This document shows positions 8,507 to 16,313 of a DNA stretch of 46,268 nt, one piece after another (positions within the stretch are counted from its first letter, which is position 1; the number at the start of each line of letters is the position of its first letter). The notes below the pieces were generated by a model. That model worked only from the letters and a program-made list of their open reading frames with translations, had not been told where the DNA came from and ran no database searches. This stretch comes from an uncultured Nocardioidaceae bacterium. Lineage in GTDB: Bacteria; Actinomycetota; Actinomycetes; Propionibacteriales; Nocardioidaceae. Both the position numbers and the translations under genes were made by a program. The DNA lies in the NCBI GenBank assembly GCA_902805845.1, contig CADCUI010000024.1, positions 1-46,268 on the forward strand, written 5' to 3'.

Positions 8507-9613
8507 TTATGTCCGGGACAACCTACGCCACAGCTGCCTCCAGCTCCCTGCCGCCACAGCCGCGAGGTGCCCCCGTCGCTTCCGGAGCAGGGCGTCCCTT
8601 TCCTCGGTGAGACTCCGGACGGCGCGGAGCATGTTGGCGATCGCAACCGTGGCGCTCTCCAGCATCTCCGCATCCGAGACCTCGTCGGGGTGCCGGAGGT
8701 CCCGCGGGTAGCCGGGGCGCAGGTCCTCCACGTCGCCCTGGACGTCGTACCCACCGGTGCTCAGCAGCGCCACCGCACGCTCGCCCCGCTCCACCAGGTC
8801 GCGCTGCTTGTCCTCCCCGGCGCGGAACCGCTCGCGCCGGTCAGGAAGGATGCCACCCTCCGCCAGGAACCCCCGGATCCAGTTGCCGCGGTCGGCAGCC
8901 GACCTGAAGTCGTGGAGCAAGGGGTTGATGCGTCTCAGCAGCTCCACCTCGACGACCCCGAGCGACGGGTTCGCGGGTGCCTCGGGGACCTCGAACTGCC
9001 GACCGTCGAGGTCGAGCACCCGGGCGAACCGGAGCCACAGGTCCTCGGGGGTGCTCCTGCCCGGGGCGATCGGGAGCACGTGGACCCGGCCGGGGAGAAG
9101 CGCCCGCCCCCAGCGTTCCAGGATGTCGGCGAGGTCGAAGCTCCCCCAGCCCCACTCGTCGGTGGGGTCGTAGCGCTGCTTCCGCGGATAGGAGTCGATG
9201 GGGAGTGCGCCTCCGGACTTGACCCACTCCTGCCAGCGGGACACACCCAGGTCGCTCATGGCCCGCGCGGTGATGATGGCGTGGACCTCGAAGCCGGGGA
9301 GCGAGTCGACGACCCGGCCCACCTGCTCGCTGGAGGCGGCGGCGAAGAACTCGTGGCTGACCAGGACGTCACCGTCCCAGCGCAGGCACTCCTCGACCAG
9401 GTCCTGCCAGGGCGACGCCACGTCGCCGGAGCGCCGGGACAGCCTCGGGTCCTGGCGCACGTCCAGGGAGGCCAGCAGGTGGCGGCGACGGGTGCCGCCC
9501 GGCAGCAGCACGCCGCGTTCGGCGAGCCTCGGCTTGTTGTCCCAGAGGATCTGCTGCAGGTACGTCGTGCCGGTCTTCGGCAGACCGATGTGGAGGAAGG
9601 CCCGGCGGCTCAC
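8507..9613 (-). CDS. Sulfotransferase family protein (copy 2)
   Basis: A 368-residue PAPS-type sulfotransferase-like protein. The 5' loop HIGLPKTGTTYLQQ is at residues 8-21. A VSHEFF segment and the AR-x-M-S-D / RWQEWVKSGG region match the second ligand-binding area. The last 80 residues are helical and basic. The GTG start at 9613 overlaps the stop of the small coiled-coil gene by four bases (GTGA), so it is the third gene of a unit beginning at 11450. It is closest in layout to the protein at 12797-13948. The acceptor is unknown; I infer a surface glycan from the glycosyltransferases and LicD protein around it. Confidence 0.85.
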   Translation of the reverse strand: MSRRAFLHIGLPKTGTTYLQQILWDNKPRLAERGVLLPGGTRRRHLLASLDVRQDPRLSRRSGDVASPWQDLVEECLRWDGDVLVSHEFFAAASSEQVGRVVDSLPGFEVHAIITARAMSDLGVSRWQEWVKSGGALPIDSYPRKQRYDPTDEWGWGSFDLADILERWGRALLPGRVHVLPIAPGRSTPEDLWLRFARVLDLDGRQFEVPEAPANPSLGVVEVELLRRINPLLHDFRSAADRGNWIRGFLAEGGILPDRRERFRAGEDKQRDLVERGERAVALLSTGGYDVQGDVEDLRPGYPRDLRHPDEVSDAEMLESATVAIANMLRAVRSLTEERDALLRKRRGHLAAVAAGSWRQLWRRLSRT

Positions 9614-9840
9614 GCCGCTGGACCGCCGACGCTCTCGCGGTAGCGGCGCAGCGCCTCGGCCACGCCTTCCTCGTCACGATCGGCGATCGGCACCAGCAGC
9701 TCCCCCACGACGTCGATGAGCTCGGCGAGGCGCAGGTTCAGCCGGCGACACTCCTGGACCTCGGCCTCCAGCGCCGACAGCCTCTGCTCGAGCCGGTGCA
9801 GCAGGCGCAACCGTTGCGTGACGTCCTTCAGCGTTGCCAT
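9610..9840 (-). CDS. Small coiled-coil protein (DUF6752-like)
   Basis: A 76-residue protein, mostly a single amphipathic helix: leucines and basic/acidic residues recur with heptad spacing from about residue 8 to 50 (LRLLHRLEQRLSALEAEVQE). I recall similar small proteins labelled DUF6752 next to sulfotransferase genes in Nocardioides, but that assignment is from memory. The ATG lies inside the end of the LicD-methyltransferase gene (13-base overlap), and its own stop overlaps the next sulfotransferase start. This tight placement suggests a partner or scaffold for one of those enzymes. Confidence 0.7.
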   Translation of the reverse strand: MATLKDVTQRLRLLHRLEQRLSALEAEVQECRRLNLRLAELIDVVGELLVPIADRDEEGVAEALRRYRESVGGPAA

Positions 9841-11450
9841 GACACCACCACTCTCGTGACCTCTCTCTTCTCCTCGGACGGCTCGGTGCCGTGAGGACCG
9901 TCCGCCGCCGACTCCACGAGGTCGTGCCGGGACTCCACCCGTCCTCCCCGCTGCACGATCTGCTCGACCAGCGCGTCGACGTCCCCCGGCTCGGCGCCGG
10001 GTCGGCGGAGCTGCTGCCGCGGGTCCTGCGCCGCCGGCCCCGCGGCGGGCGAGCGGAGCACCTGCAGGTAGAGGCGCCCCGAGTCGCCCACCACCATCCG
10101 CGCCAGGCGCAGGAGGTGCTCCAGGCCCGTCGGGTCGAGCGCGTCCGCCAGGTGCCGGGCCGTCACGACACGCGGACCGGGGCGGCGGGCCAGCTCGGCC
10201 CCGGTCGCGAGCGCCGAGCGCAGCTCGTTCAGGTTGGCCCACGTGAACGTCAGCGGAACCTGGTCGCGCGCTGCCCGGGCGACCATCGACTGGTAGTGGC
10301 TCGGCTTGAAGTCCACGCCGACCGCGGGGGTGCCCCGCTTCGCCATCCAGAAGACGTCGGTGCCGGCGCCGCAGCCGAGGTCGACGAAGGTGCCGATGGC
10401 TCCCTCGGAGCGGCGGACCCAGCGGGCGAACGCGCTCGGGCGCACCGGCCTGGTCCGCAGCCGGCGGCGCGACGGGATCTCCCACACCAGGTCCCGGCCG
10501 GCCCGGGTGCCGCGGAACCAGCCGTCGAGCCGGCGCACCGTGGCGGTCGGCGTCTCGAACTTGTACGCCGGGTCCGGTGTTCGCCAGCCGGGGCCGTACA
10601 TCGCCTCCAGCAGCCGCTCGGGCCGGGCAGGGGCCGGGAAGGAGCGCCCCTCGAGCGTCACCGTCGTCAGCGGCCACACCCAGTCGCGCTGGAAGGGTGC
10701 ACCCACCTCACCCATGAGGTAGAGGTGACCGTCTCGCATGAACCCCCCGAACACGTCGAGGCCGCGCACCACGCCGTCACTCTCCACGAGGTTCACGCGG
10801 AAGGCGATCCCGCTGTAGCGGGTGACGGACAGGCCGAGCTCCACCAAATGACGCTGCAGCCGGAACGACTCGGCCACGACCTCGGCCGGATGGTCGAACC
10901 GGCTGACGTAGCCGAGGTCGGCATCGGAGTCGTGCCCGATCAACCCGCCTTCCCGGACCGCCCCGAGCAACGTCCCGTACGCCAGGAACGCATCCATGCC
11001 GCAGCGCTGGAGAGCCTCGAGCACGGTGTCGATGGACGACAGCAGCGGCGCGAGCTGGTCGGGGTCGCGGCTGTCGAAGAGCCGGGACAGCGTGAGCGAC
11101 TTGTCCAGCCCCAGCGGCCGACCCTTGCTGTCCACCACGCGGATCCGACCCGCGCCCGAGCCGAGGGTGGCGTCGACGGCGGCGACCTGCTCCCCGGAGA
11201 CATGGTCCACCAGGGCCAGCGACGCCTGCCCGTCGAGGAAGCGCACCAGCGCCGACGGCCACGGCACGTGTCGCTCCCGCCCACGGGGCTCGGAGTCGCG
11301 GAGGGTCCAGAACGACCAGACCCGACGCCCGTCGAAGAGGACGTCGACGACCACGTCGTGGTCGCGGTCGGCCAGCACGAACGACAACCCGTCGTCGTCG
11401 GCGCGCAGTGAACGCACGGTCACCGGGCCTCGCCGCGTGCCCGTGCCCAT
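9828..11450 (-). CDS. LicD family phosphotransferase fused to a methyltransferase
   Basis: A 540-residue protein in three parts. Residues 1-140 are a beta-rich N-terminal region I do not recognise. Residues 150-330 are a LicD-like domain: AYGTLLGAVREGG at 157-169, the acidic HDSDADLGY at 173-181, and LLEAMYGPGWRTPDP near 280-294. LicD proteins add phosphocholine, ribitol phosphate or similar groups to glycopolymers. Residues 350-540 are a SAM-dependent methyltransferase with motif I VDLGCGAGTDVFW at 356-368. The ATG at 11450 follows GGAGGGCTC. It starts the unit continuing into the coiled-coil and sulfotransferase genes. The fusion suggests one polypeptide that transfers and methylates a head group; this is inference. 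Confidence 0.85.
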   Translation of the reverse strand: MGTGTRRGPVTVRSLRADDDGLSFVLADRDHDVVVDVLFDGRRVWSFWTLRDSEPRGRERHVPWPSALVRFLDGQASLALVDHVSGEQVAAVDATLGSGAGRIRVVDSKGRPLGLDKSLTLSRLFDSRDPDQLAPLLSSIDTVLEALQRCGMDAFLAYGTLLGAVREGGLIGHDSDADLGYVSRFDHPAEVVAESFRLQRHLVELGLSVTRYSGIAFRVNLVESDGVVRGLDVFGGFMRDGHLYLMGEVGAPFQRDWVWPLTTVTLEGRSFPAPARPERLLEAMYGPGWRTPDPAYKFETPTATVRRLDGWFRGTRAGRDLVWEIPSRRRLRTRPVRPSAFARWVRRSEGAIGTFVDLGCGAGTDVFWMAKRGTPAVGVDFKPSHYQSMVARAARDQVPLTFTWANLNELRSALATGAELARRPGPRVVTARHLADALDPTGLEHLLRLARMVVGDSGRLYLQVLRSPAAGPAAQDPRQQLRRPGAEPGDVDALVEQIVQRGGRVESRHDLVESAADGPHGTEPSEEKREVTRVVVSWQR

Positions 11451-11604
11451 GAGCCCTCCGTGCCTCCTGCGTCGCTGCACTCGACGCTGCAGTGGTCACG
11501 CAGTCTAGGGGTGACGTCCTCGACGGCCCGGTCCCCAGGTGCGTGCCGCCGTACGGCGTGGCGGGCGCCCGTCCCGCGGCGGCGCTGACGTGGCGTTGCT
11601 CACG

Positions 11605-11610
11605 TACCCT
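11605..11610 (+). promoter_or_regulatory. Putative -10 box of a leaderless transcript
   Basis: TACCCT ends exactly six bases before the GTG at 11617. The same box and spacing recur at 14445-14450. No ribosome-binding site precedes the GTG, which fits transcription starting at the start codon. No clear -35 is seen. Confidence 0.5.
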
Positions 11611-11616
11611 TTCGAC

Positions 11617-12789
11617 GTGAGATGGAGGGCTCGCGCCGGCGACTGGGTGGCGGGGGTCAGCATGCTCGTCGTCATGGTCGTCGGCGGCTCGATCGTCTTC
11701 GGCGCGTCGCTGCCAGACCTCACGAGGGCACCTGCCGAGGAGGCCGGCGCCCTGCCCGCCCTGCCGACGGACACTCCCTTCCGGACGCACGAGGTGGAGC
11801 CGACGCCCGAGGCCCGGAAGAGCCCACGGCCTCGCCCGCGCCCGCAGCCGGAGCCCCGGAAGCGCGAGGTGAAGGTCGAGGACGTCCCCGAGTCCGGCAC
11901 CGGGATGAAGATCATCCTCCCGGGCACGGGCGTGGCCGGCCCGGTGGAGGCCACCACCGTCGACGTCGTGTTCAGCTCGTTCAACGTGCTGGGCACCAGT
12001 CACACCCGTCCGGGTGGCGACAGGCCCGGATATGCGCCTGGCGCGGTGCGTGCGCGGTGGGCGGCACAGCTCATCGCCCAGCACGACGTCGACATCGCCG
12101 GTCTGCAGGAGCTGCAGGACGACCAGATGCGCACGATCATGAGCGCGCTGCCCGGCTTCGACATCTTCCCCGGCCCCTCGATGACCTGGCGGGAGGCGGA
12201 GAACAGCATCATCTGGCGCAGCGACGAGTGGGGGGCCGTGCAGACGAGCACGATCGCGATCCCCTACTTCCGCGGCTCGATCCGCCACATGCCCTACGTG
12301 CGGCTGCGCAACCTCGAGACCGGGACGGACGTCTGGGTCGCCAACTTCCACAACCCCGCGAACACCCGCCGGTTCGGCAACAACTCACGCTGGCGAGCTG
12401 AGGCGACCCGTCGCCAGATCCGCCTGGCCAACCTGCTCCGCGACGAGACCGGCCTGCCGGTTGTCTTCACCGGGGACTTCAACGAGCGCGAGCTGTTCTA
12501 CTGCCGCCTCGCGGGCAGCACCGCCCTGGAGGCTTCGTCCGGCGGCACCGCCGAGCGTGGACGGTGCGCGCCGCCCCCGAGGCCGGGCATCGACTGGGTC
12601 CTCGGCACCCCCGAGCTGGAGTGGCTCGCCTCGGTCACCGACCGGGGTCCGCTGGTGCGGCGCACCACCGACCACCCGATGGTGGTGGCGAAGGCACAGC
12701 TGAGCGTCATGGACGAGTCGGCCGTCGACGAGGCGACCAAGGGACTCGACCGCGTGAGGGGCTCCCTCGAGCGAAGGTCGGAGGACTAG
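11617..12789 (+). CDS. Membrane-anchored endonuclease/exonuclease/phosphatase-fold protein
   Basis: A 390-residue EEP-fold protein. The GTG at 11617 puts a transmembrane anchor at residues 11-30; an open frame extends 26 codons upstream without a ribosome-binding site. A proline/arginine-rich linker (about 40-90) leads to the catalytic domain, which holds SSFNVLGTSHT, GLQELQ, NSIIWRSDEW, NFHNPANT, GDFNERELFYC, IDWVLG and TTDHPM. These match the secreted protein at 5177-6091 nearly motif for motif, so the two are paralogues with different localisation. It faces out of the membrane. It is divergent from the LicD fusion gene. The substrate is unknown. Confidence 0.87.
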   Translation: MRWRARAGDWVAGVSMLVVMVVGGSIVFGASLPDLTRAPAEEAGALPALPTDTPFRTHEVEPTPEARKSPRPRPRPQPEPRKREVKVEDVPESGTGMKIILPGTGVAGPVEATTVDVVFSSFNVLGTSHTRPGGDRPGYAPGAVRARWAAQLIAQHDVDIAGLQELQDDQMRTIMSALPGFDIFPGPSMTWREAENSIIWRSDEWGAVQTSTIAIPYFRGSIRHMPYVRLRNLETGTDVWVANFHNPANTRRFGNNSRWRAEATRRQIRLANLLRDETGLPVVFTGDFNERELFYCRLAGSTALEASSGGTAERGRCAPPPRPGIDWVLGTPELEWLASVTDRGPLVRRTTDHPMVVAKAQLSVMDESAVDEATKGLDRVRGSLERRSED

Positions 12790-12796
12790 TCGAGGA

Positions 12797-13948
12797 TCAG
12801 CTGCCCCCGCCGGCCTCCGGCGCCTCCACCCGCGGGTCCGGCAGCGGCGGCAGCGCCCTCGGCCCCGTGATCTGCCCGCGCAACGTGGCGATCTCGACCA
12901 GCATCTCGGCGAGCAGGTCGGGAACCCCCTGCGTCATCTCCTCGTAGGTCACGTCGTCCGGGTGCCGGTCCCCCCGGTCCGGTGCCGCACCCGGCAGGAG
13001 GTCGGTGAGGTCGCCGTGGACGCGGTAGCCGCTGGTCCGCACCTCCTCGACCCAGCGGCCCGCCACCTCGTCCAGCTCCTTGCGGAGGTCGGGCGGCGTC
13101 ACGGGCCGCGGCGCGTCGATGCGGCTGAGCAGCCGCTGGGCGAAGTACCGCTTGACGACGTGGGCGTAGTGCGGCTGGCCGAGGCGCCCGTCCAGCGAAA
13201 CCAGGACCTCGCGCAGCAGCGCGACCTGCGGCGCACCGAGGGACTCGTTCGCCTGCGGCTCGAGGTCCAGGTCGACGGCCTCGGGGTCGAGCCCCAGGGC
13301 CGAGGCGAACACGCGCCACAGCTGGAAGCGGTCGGTGCGGGCCTGGGGGACGACGACCACGTGCAGCTGCTCCGGCGGCAGCGCGGCTCCCCACCGCCGC
13401 AGCACCGACGCCACGTCCTGCGACCGCCAGAACCCGCCCTCGTCGTGAGCCGACTCGGCCTGGCCGCCCAGGGAGCGCCGGAACTCCTCGAACGAGGAGC
13501 GGCGGCCGTTCTTGACCGTCTCCTGCCAGTAGGTCGCGACCTGCCCGGCGATGTCGCGCGCGGTGACCACGATGTGCAGCTCGAGGTCTGCGGTGTCGCG
13601 GACGACCCGGGCGATGTGCTGGGGAGAGGCACCGGCCAGCACCTCGTGGCTGATGATCCCGTCGCCTCCGAAGGCCCGGATCCGGTTCAGCAGCTGGTCC
13701 CAGGTCCCGTCGACCCTCTCCGGGGGCAGGCCCCAGCGGGTGTACTGCTGACGCAGCTCCACCGCCGCGTGGAACATGCACTCACGGCGGATGAAGGGAT
13801 AGATGAACCCGCTCTCCTTGAGGCGACCGCGGTTCCTCGCCAGCAGCGCCTGGAGGAACGTCGTGCCACTCTTGGGCAGCCCGACGTGGAGGTAGAGCCG
13901 CTGGCGCCGCCCGTGGGGCAGGACCGCACCTGACGCCGCCTCGCCCAT
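12797..13948 (-). CDS. Sulfotransferase family protein (copy 3)
   Basis: A 383-residue PAPS-type sulfotransferase-like protein. HVGLPKSGTTFLQALL at residues 21-36 is the phosphosulfate-binding loop. ISHEVLAGA and VVTARDIAGQVATYWQETVKNG cover the rest of the nucleotide and acceptor site. The C-terminus has the HPDDVTYEEM segment seen as HPDEVSDAEM in the protein at 8507-9613. The gene converges on the EEP gene with only seven bases between stop codons, leaving no room for a classical terminator. The first 15 residues are poorly conserved, so the true start could be slightly later. Confidence 0.85.
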   Translation of the reverse strand: MGEAASGAVLPHGRRQRLYLHVGLPKSGTTFLQALLARNRGRLKESGFIYPFIRRECMFHAAVELRQQYTRWGLPPERVDGTWDQLLNRIRAFGGDGIISHEVLAGASPQHIARVVRDTADLELHIVVTARDIAGQVATYWQETVKNGRRSSFEEFRRSLGGQAESAHDEGGFWRSQDVASVLRRWGAALPPEQLHVVVVPQARTDRFQLWRVFASALGLDPEAVDLDLEPQANESLGAPQVALLREVLVSLDGRLGQPHYAHVVKRYFAQRLLSRIDAPRPVTPPDLRKELDEVAGRWVEEVRTSGYRVHGDLTDLLPGAAPDRGDRHPDDVTYEEMTQGVPDLLAEMLVEIATLRGQITGPRALPPLPDPRVEAPEAGGGS

Positions 13949-14003
13949 CCGTGCAGCGTAGTACGGGCGAGTCCGTGCCCGGTGCGTGTGCGAGGCTCGC
14001 GGG

Positions 14004-14420
14004 ATGACCGCGGCGCTGGTGGCGGAGTCGGCACGCCGGTCCCGGGTCTGCTGGCTCTCCTACGCCTACGACGAGGCCGGCGACCGGGTCCGGGTGGAGG
14101 GCCGGCTGGTGTGGCACCTGTGGCACGAGGACGCGCTCGTGGTGCTGTCCTGCCCGGGGCCTGCGGAGCAGGTGCTGCCCGGCATCGACCGGACCGGGCG
14201 GGTCGAGGTGACCATGCGCTCCAAGGACACCAAGGGGCGGCTGCTCACCTGGACCGGGATGGTGGAGGTGGTCGAGGTGGGCACCGCGTCATGGTCGGGT
14301 CACGTCGAGGCGCTGCTCGGCGTACGGCTCAACCTGCCCGACGTGGACGCCGCCCGCGAGGACTGGGCCGAGCACGGCATCATCGTCCGAATTCGGCCGC
14401 TCCCGGCGCCGGTCGGGTAG
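14004..14420 (+). CDS. Hypothetical protein, possibly FMN-binding split-barrel fold
   Basis: A 138-residue soluble protein with alternating short beta strands (RVCWLSYAYDE, VRVEGRLVWHLW, ALVVLSCP, RVEVTMRSKD, TWTGMVEVVEV). This pattern recalls the pyridoxamine-5'-phosphate-oxidase-like split barrel, but no diagnostic motif is present, so the fold is a guess. The ATG at 14004 is preferred over an upstream TTG/GTG-type reading because strong coding character starts there. It lies between the accessory block and the conserved core and is followed after 36 bases by the PRC/MgtE-N gene. Confidence 0.6.
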   Translation: MTAALVAESARRSRVCWLSYAYDEAGDRVRVEGRLVWHLWHEDALVVLSCPGPAEQVLPGIDRTGRVEVTMRSKDTKGRLLTWTGMVEVVEVGTASWSGHVEALLGVRLNLPDVDAAREDWAEHGIIVRIRPLPAPVG

Positions 14421-14444
14421 CACGGGACGAGGGCACCGGCGCAC

Positions 14445-14450
14445 TACCCT
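14445..14450 (+). promoter_or_regulatory. Putative -10 box of a leaderless transcript
   Basis: TACCCT followed by six bases and then the GTG at 14457, the same arrangement as at 11605. No Shine-Dalgarno sequence lies before the GTG. Confidence 0.5.
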
Positions 14451-14456
14451 GACGTC

Positions 14457-15719
14457 GTGAGCACCTCTCCGAGCCGGGTCTTCGTCGGTCGACTGACCGG
14501 GCTGCAGGTGTTCGACCCCGCCGGGGACCAGGTGGGACGGGTGCGTGACCTGGTGGCGATGATCCGCCCGGGGGACCAGCCCCCCCGGGTGCTGGGTCTG
14601 GTCCTCGACGTCTTCGGTCGTCGCTCGGTGTTCCTGCCCATGACGCGGGTGACGAGCATCGACAGCGGCCAGGTGCTCACGACGGGGCTGGTGAACATGC
14701 GCCGGTTCGAGAAGCGGCCCAGCGAGACGCTCGTGGTCGGCGAGCTCCTCGACCGCCGGGTCCGGATCCCCGAGGCCGAGGTCGACGGCACCGTCTACGA
14801 CCTGGCGATCGAGCAGGAGCGCAACCGGGACTGGGTGGTCAGCCGGGTCGCCCTGCAGGAGCACTCCAAGCGGTTCGGCCGCAAGGGCCAGACCCACATC
14901 GCGGAGTGGCGCGACGTCGAGGGCTTCGAGCTCCAGGGCACCCAGGGCGCCACCCACCTGCTTGCCGCGCTCGAGGAGATGAAGCCGGCCGACCTCGCCA
15001 CGGTCATCCACGACCTCCCACCCAAGCGCCGACGCGAGATCGCCGCGGCGCTCGACGACGAGCGGCTGGCCGACGTGCTCGAGGAGCTGCCCGAGGAGGA
15101 CCAGGTCGAGATCCTCGGCCAGCTCGACCGCGAGCGGGCCGCCGACGTGCTCGAGGAGATGTCGCCCGACGACGCGGCCGACCTGATCGCGGACCTGCCC
15201 CCCGAGGTCGCCGAGACGCTGCTGCGGCTCATGGAGCCGGGGGAGGCCGAGGACGTCCGGCGGCTGCTGAGCTACGAGGAGCGCACGGCCGGCGGCATGA
15301 TGACCACCGAGCCGGTGATCCTGCCGCCCGACGCCACTGTCGCCGACGCCCTCGCCCACGTGCGCAACGAGGAGCTGCGGCCGTCCCTGGCCGCGGTCGT
15401 CTACATCGTCCGGCCGCCGCTCGAGCCGCCGACCGGGCGCCTCCTCGGCCTCGGCCACATCCAGCGCCTCCTGCGTGAGCCCCCGAGCACGTTGCTCGGG
15501 GCGCTGCTCGACGCCGACACCGACGGGCTCCGGGCCACCGCCACCCTCGAGGAGGTGGCCCGCCACCTCGCGACGTACAACCTCGTCGCCGCGCCGGTCG
15601 TCGACGAGGACGGCCGGCTGCTCGGAGCCGTGACCGTCGACGACCTCCTCGACCACCTGCTGCCGGAGAACTGGCGGGAGCGGCCCAGCGGCACCGGTCC
15701 CGGGAGGCTGCGTGGCTAG
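14457..15719 (+). CDS. PRC-barrel / MgtE N-terminal / CBS domain protein
   Basis: A 420-residue cytosolic protein. The N-terminal 100 residues include a PRC-barrel-like half (GLQVFDPAGDQVGRVRDLV). About 165-270 is an MgtE intracellular domain with repeated acidic helices (DDERLADVLEELPEEDQVEIL). CBS motifs follow from about 275 to 405, including MMTTEPVILPPDATVADAL and VVDEDGRLLGAVTVDDLLDHLLP. The membrane channel of MgtE is absent, so it probably senses Mg2+ or nucleotides rather than transporting. It matches the Rv1232c-type protein that sits near mrp in mycobacteria. It overlaps the next gene, DUF1003, by eight bases. Confidence 0.88.
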   Translation: MSTSPSRVFVGRLTGLQVFDPAGDQVGRVRDLVAMIRPGDQPPRVLGLVLDVFGRRSVFLPMTRVTSIDSGQVLTTGLVNMRRFEKRPSETLVVGELLDRRVRIPEAEVDGTVYDLAIEQERNRDWVVSRVALQEHSKRFGRKGQTHIAEWRDVEGFELQGTQGATHLLAALEEMKPADLATVIHDLPPKRRREIAAALDDERLADVLEELPEEDQVEILGQLDRERAADVLEEMSPDDAADLIADLPPEVAETLLRLMEPGEAEDVRRLLSYEERTAGGMMTTEPVILPPDATVADALAHVRNEELRPSLAAVVYIVRPPLEPPTGRLLGLGHIQRLLREPPSTLLGALLDADTDGLRATATLEEVARHLATYNLVAAPVVDEDGRLLGAVTVDDLLDHLLPENWRERPSGTGPGRLRG

Positions 15720-16308
15720 CCGTCGGGAGACCGGCCGCGAGGTCCGGCTGGACACCCGCAGCCGCCGCGAGGTGCGGGACCGTCTCGACGTCCCGCGCGA
15801 GTCGCGACGGCTGCTCCGGCGTCCCCGGTTCGAGGACGACACGTTCGGGCGGTTCGCCGAGAGGTTCGCTCGGTTCATGGGGACCGCGCGCTTCCTCATG
15901 TACATGTCGCTGTTCGTCGCGGCATGGCTGCTCTGGAACTGGCTGGCTCCCGGACCGATCCGCTTCGACAACTACCCGTTCATCTTCCTGACGCTCATGC
16001 TGAGCCTGCAGGCGTCGTACGCCGCGCCGCTGATCCTGCTCGCCCAGAACCGCCAGGAGGACCGGGACCGGGTCCTGTCGGAGCAGGACCGGCTCGCGAA
16101 CTCGCGCGCCCACGCGGACATGGAGTTCCTCGCCCGGGAGATGGCCAGCCTGCGCATGGCCCTCGGCGAGGTGGCCACCCGCGACTACGTCCGTTCCGAG
16201 CTCAGGTCCCTCCTGCAGGACCTCGAGGAGCGCCTCGACGACGACGCGTCGGGCCGTGAGCAAGAGCCTGGATCCGCTGAGGGCGCGACCGACCAGCCCG
16301 TAGGCTAG
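15712..16308 (+). CDS. DUF1003 membrane protein
   Basis: A 198-residue protein with two membrane helices at about 62-78 and 90-106, split by the NYPFIFLTLMLS signature. A charged helical tail follows (QNRQEDRDRVLSEQDR) and would lie in the cytosol. The DUF1003 family has no settled function. Its overlap with the PRC/MgtE-N gene suggests the two work together, perhaps in divalent-cation handling. The start is a GTG inside the upstream gene's last codons. The stop codon overlaps the presumed -10 box of mrp. Confidence 0.88.
   Translation: MASRRETGREVRLDTRSRREVRDRLDVPRESRRLLRRPRFEDDTFGRFAERFARFMGTARFLMYMSLFVAAWLLWNWLAPGPIRFDNYPFIFLTLMLSLQASYAAPLILLAQNRQEDRDRVLSEQDRLANSRAHADMEFLAREMASLRMALGEVATRDYVRSELRSLLQDLEERLDDDASGREQEPGSAEGATDQPVG
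16301..16306 (+). promoter_or_regulatory. Putative -10 box of leaderless mrp
   Basis: TAGGCT ends seven bases before the ATG at 16314 and is embedded in the stop of the DUF1003 gene. A weak TGAGGG lies 17 bases upstream. There is no room for a normal leader with a ribosome-binding site. Confidence 0.45.
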
Positions 16309-16313
16309 GTGGC

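Noticed and set aside
9610-10677. A long minus-strand frame running through the methyltransferase region into the small coiled-coil gene
   Set aside because: Only the last 76 codons look like protein; the upstream part is out of frame with the LicD-methyltransferase, which has the real motifs.
8507-13948. Sulfotransferase pairs as a polyketide or natural-product tailoring cluster
   Set aside because: No synthase, carrier protein or dedicated exporter is present; the glycosyltransferases and LicD domain fit glycan modification better.
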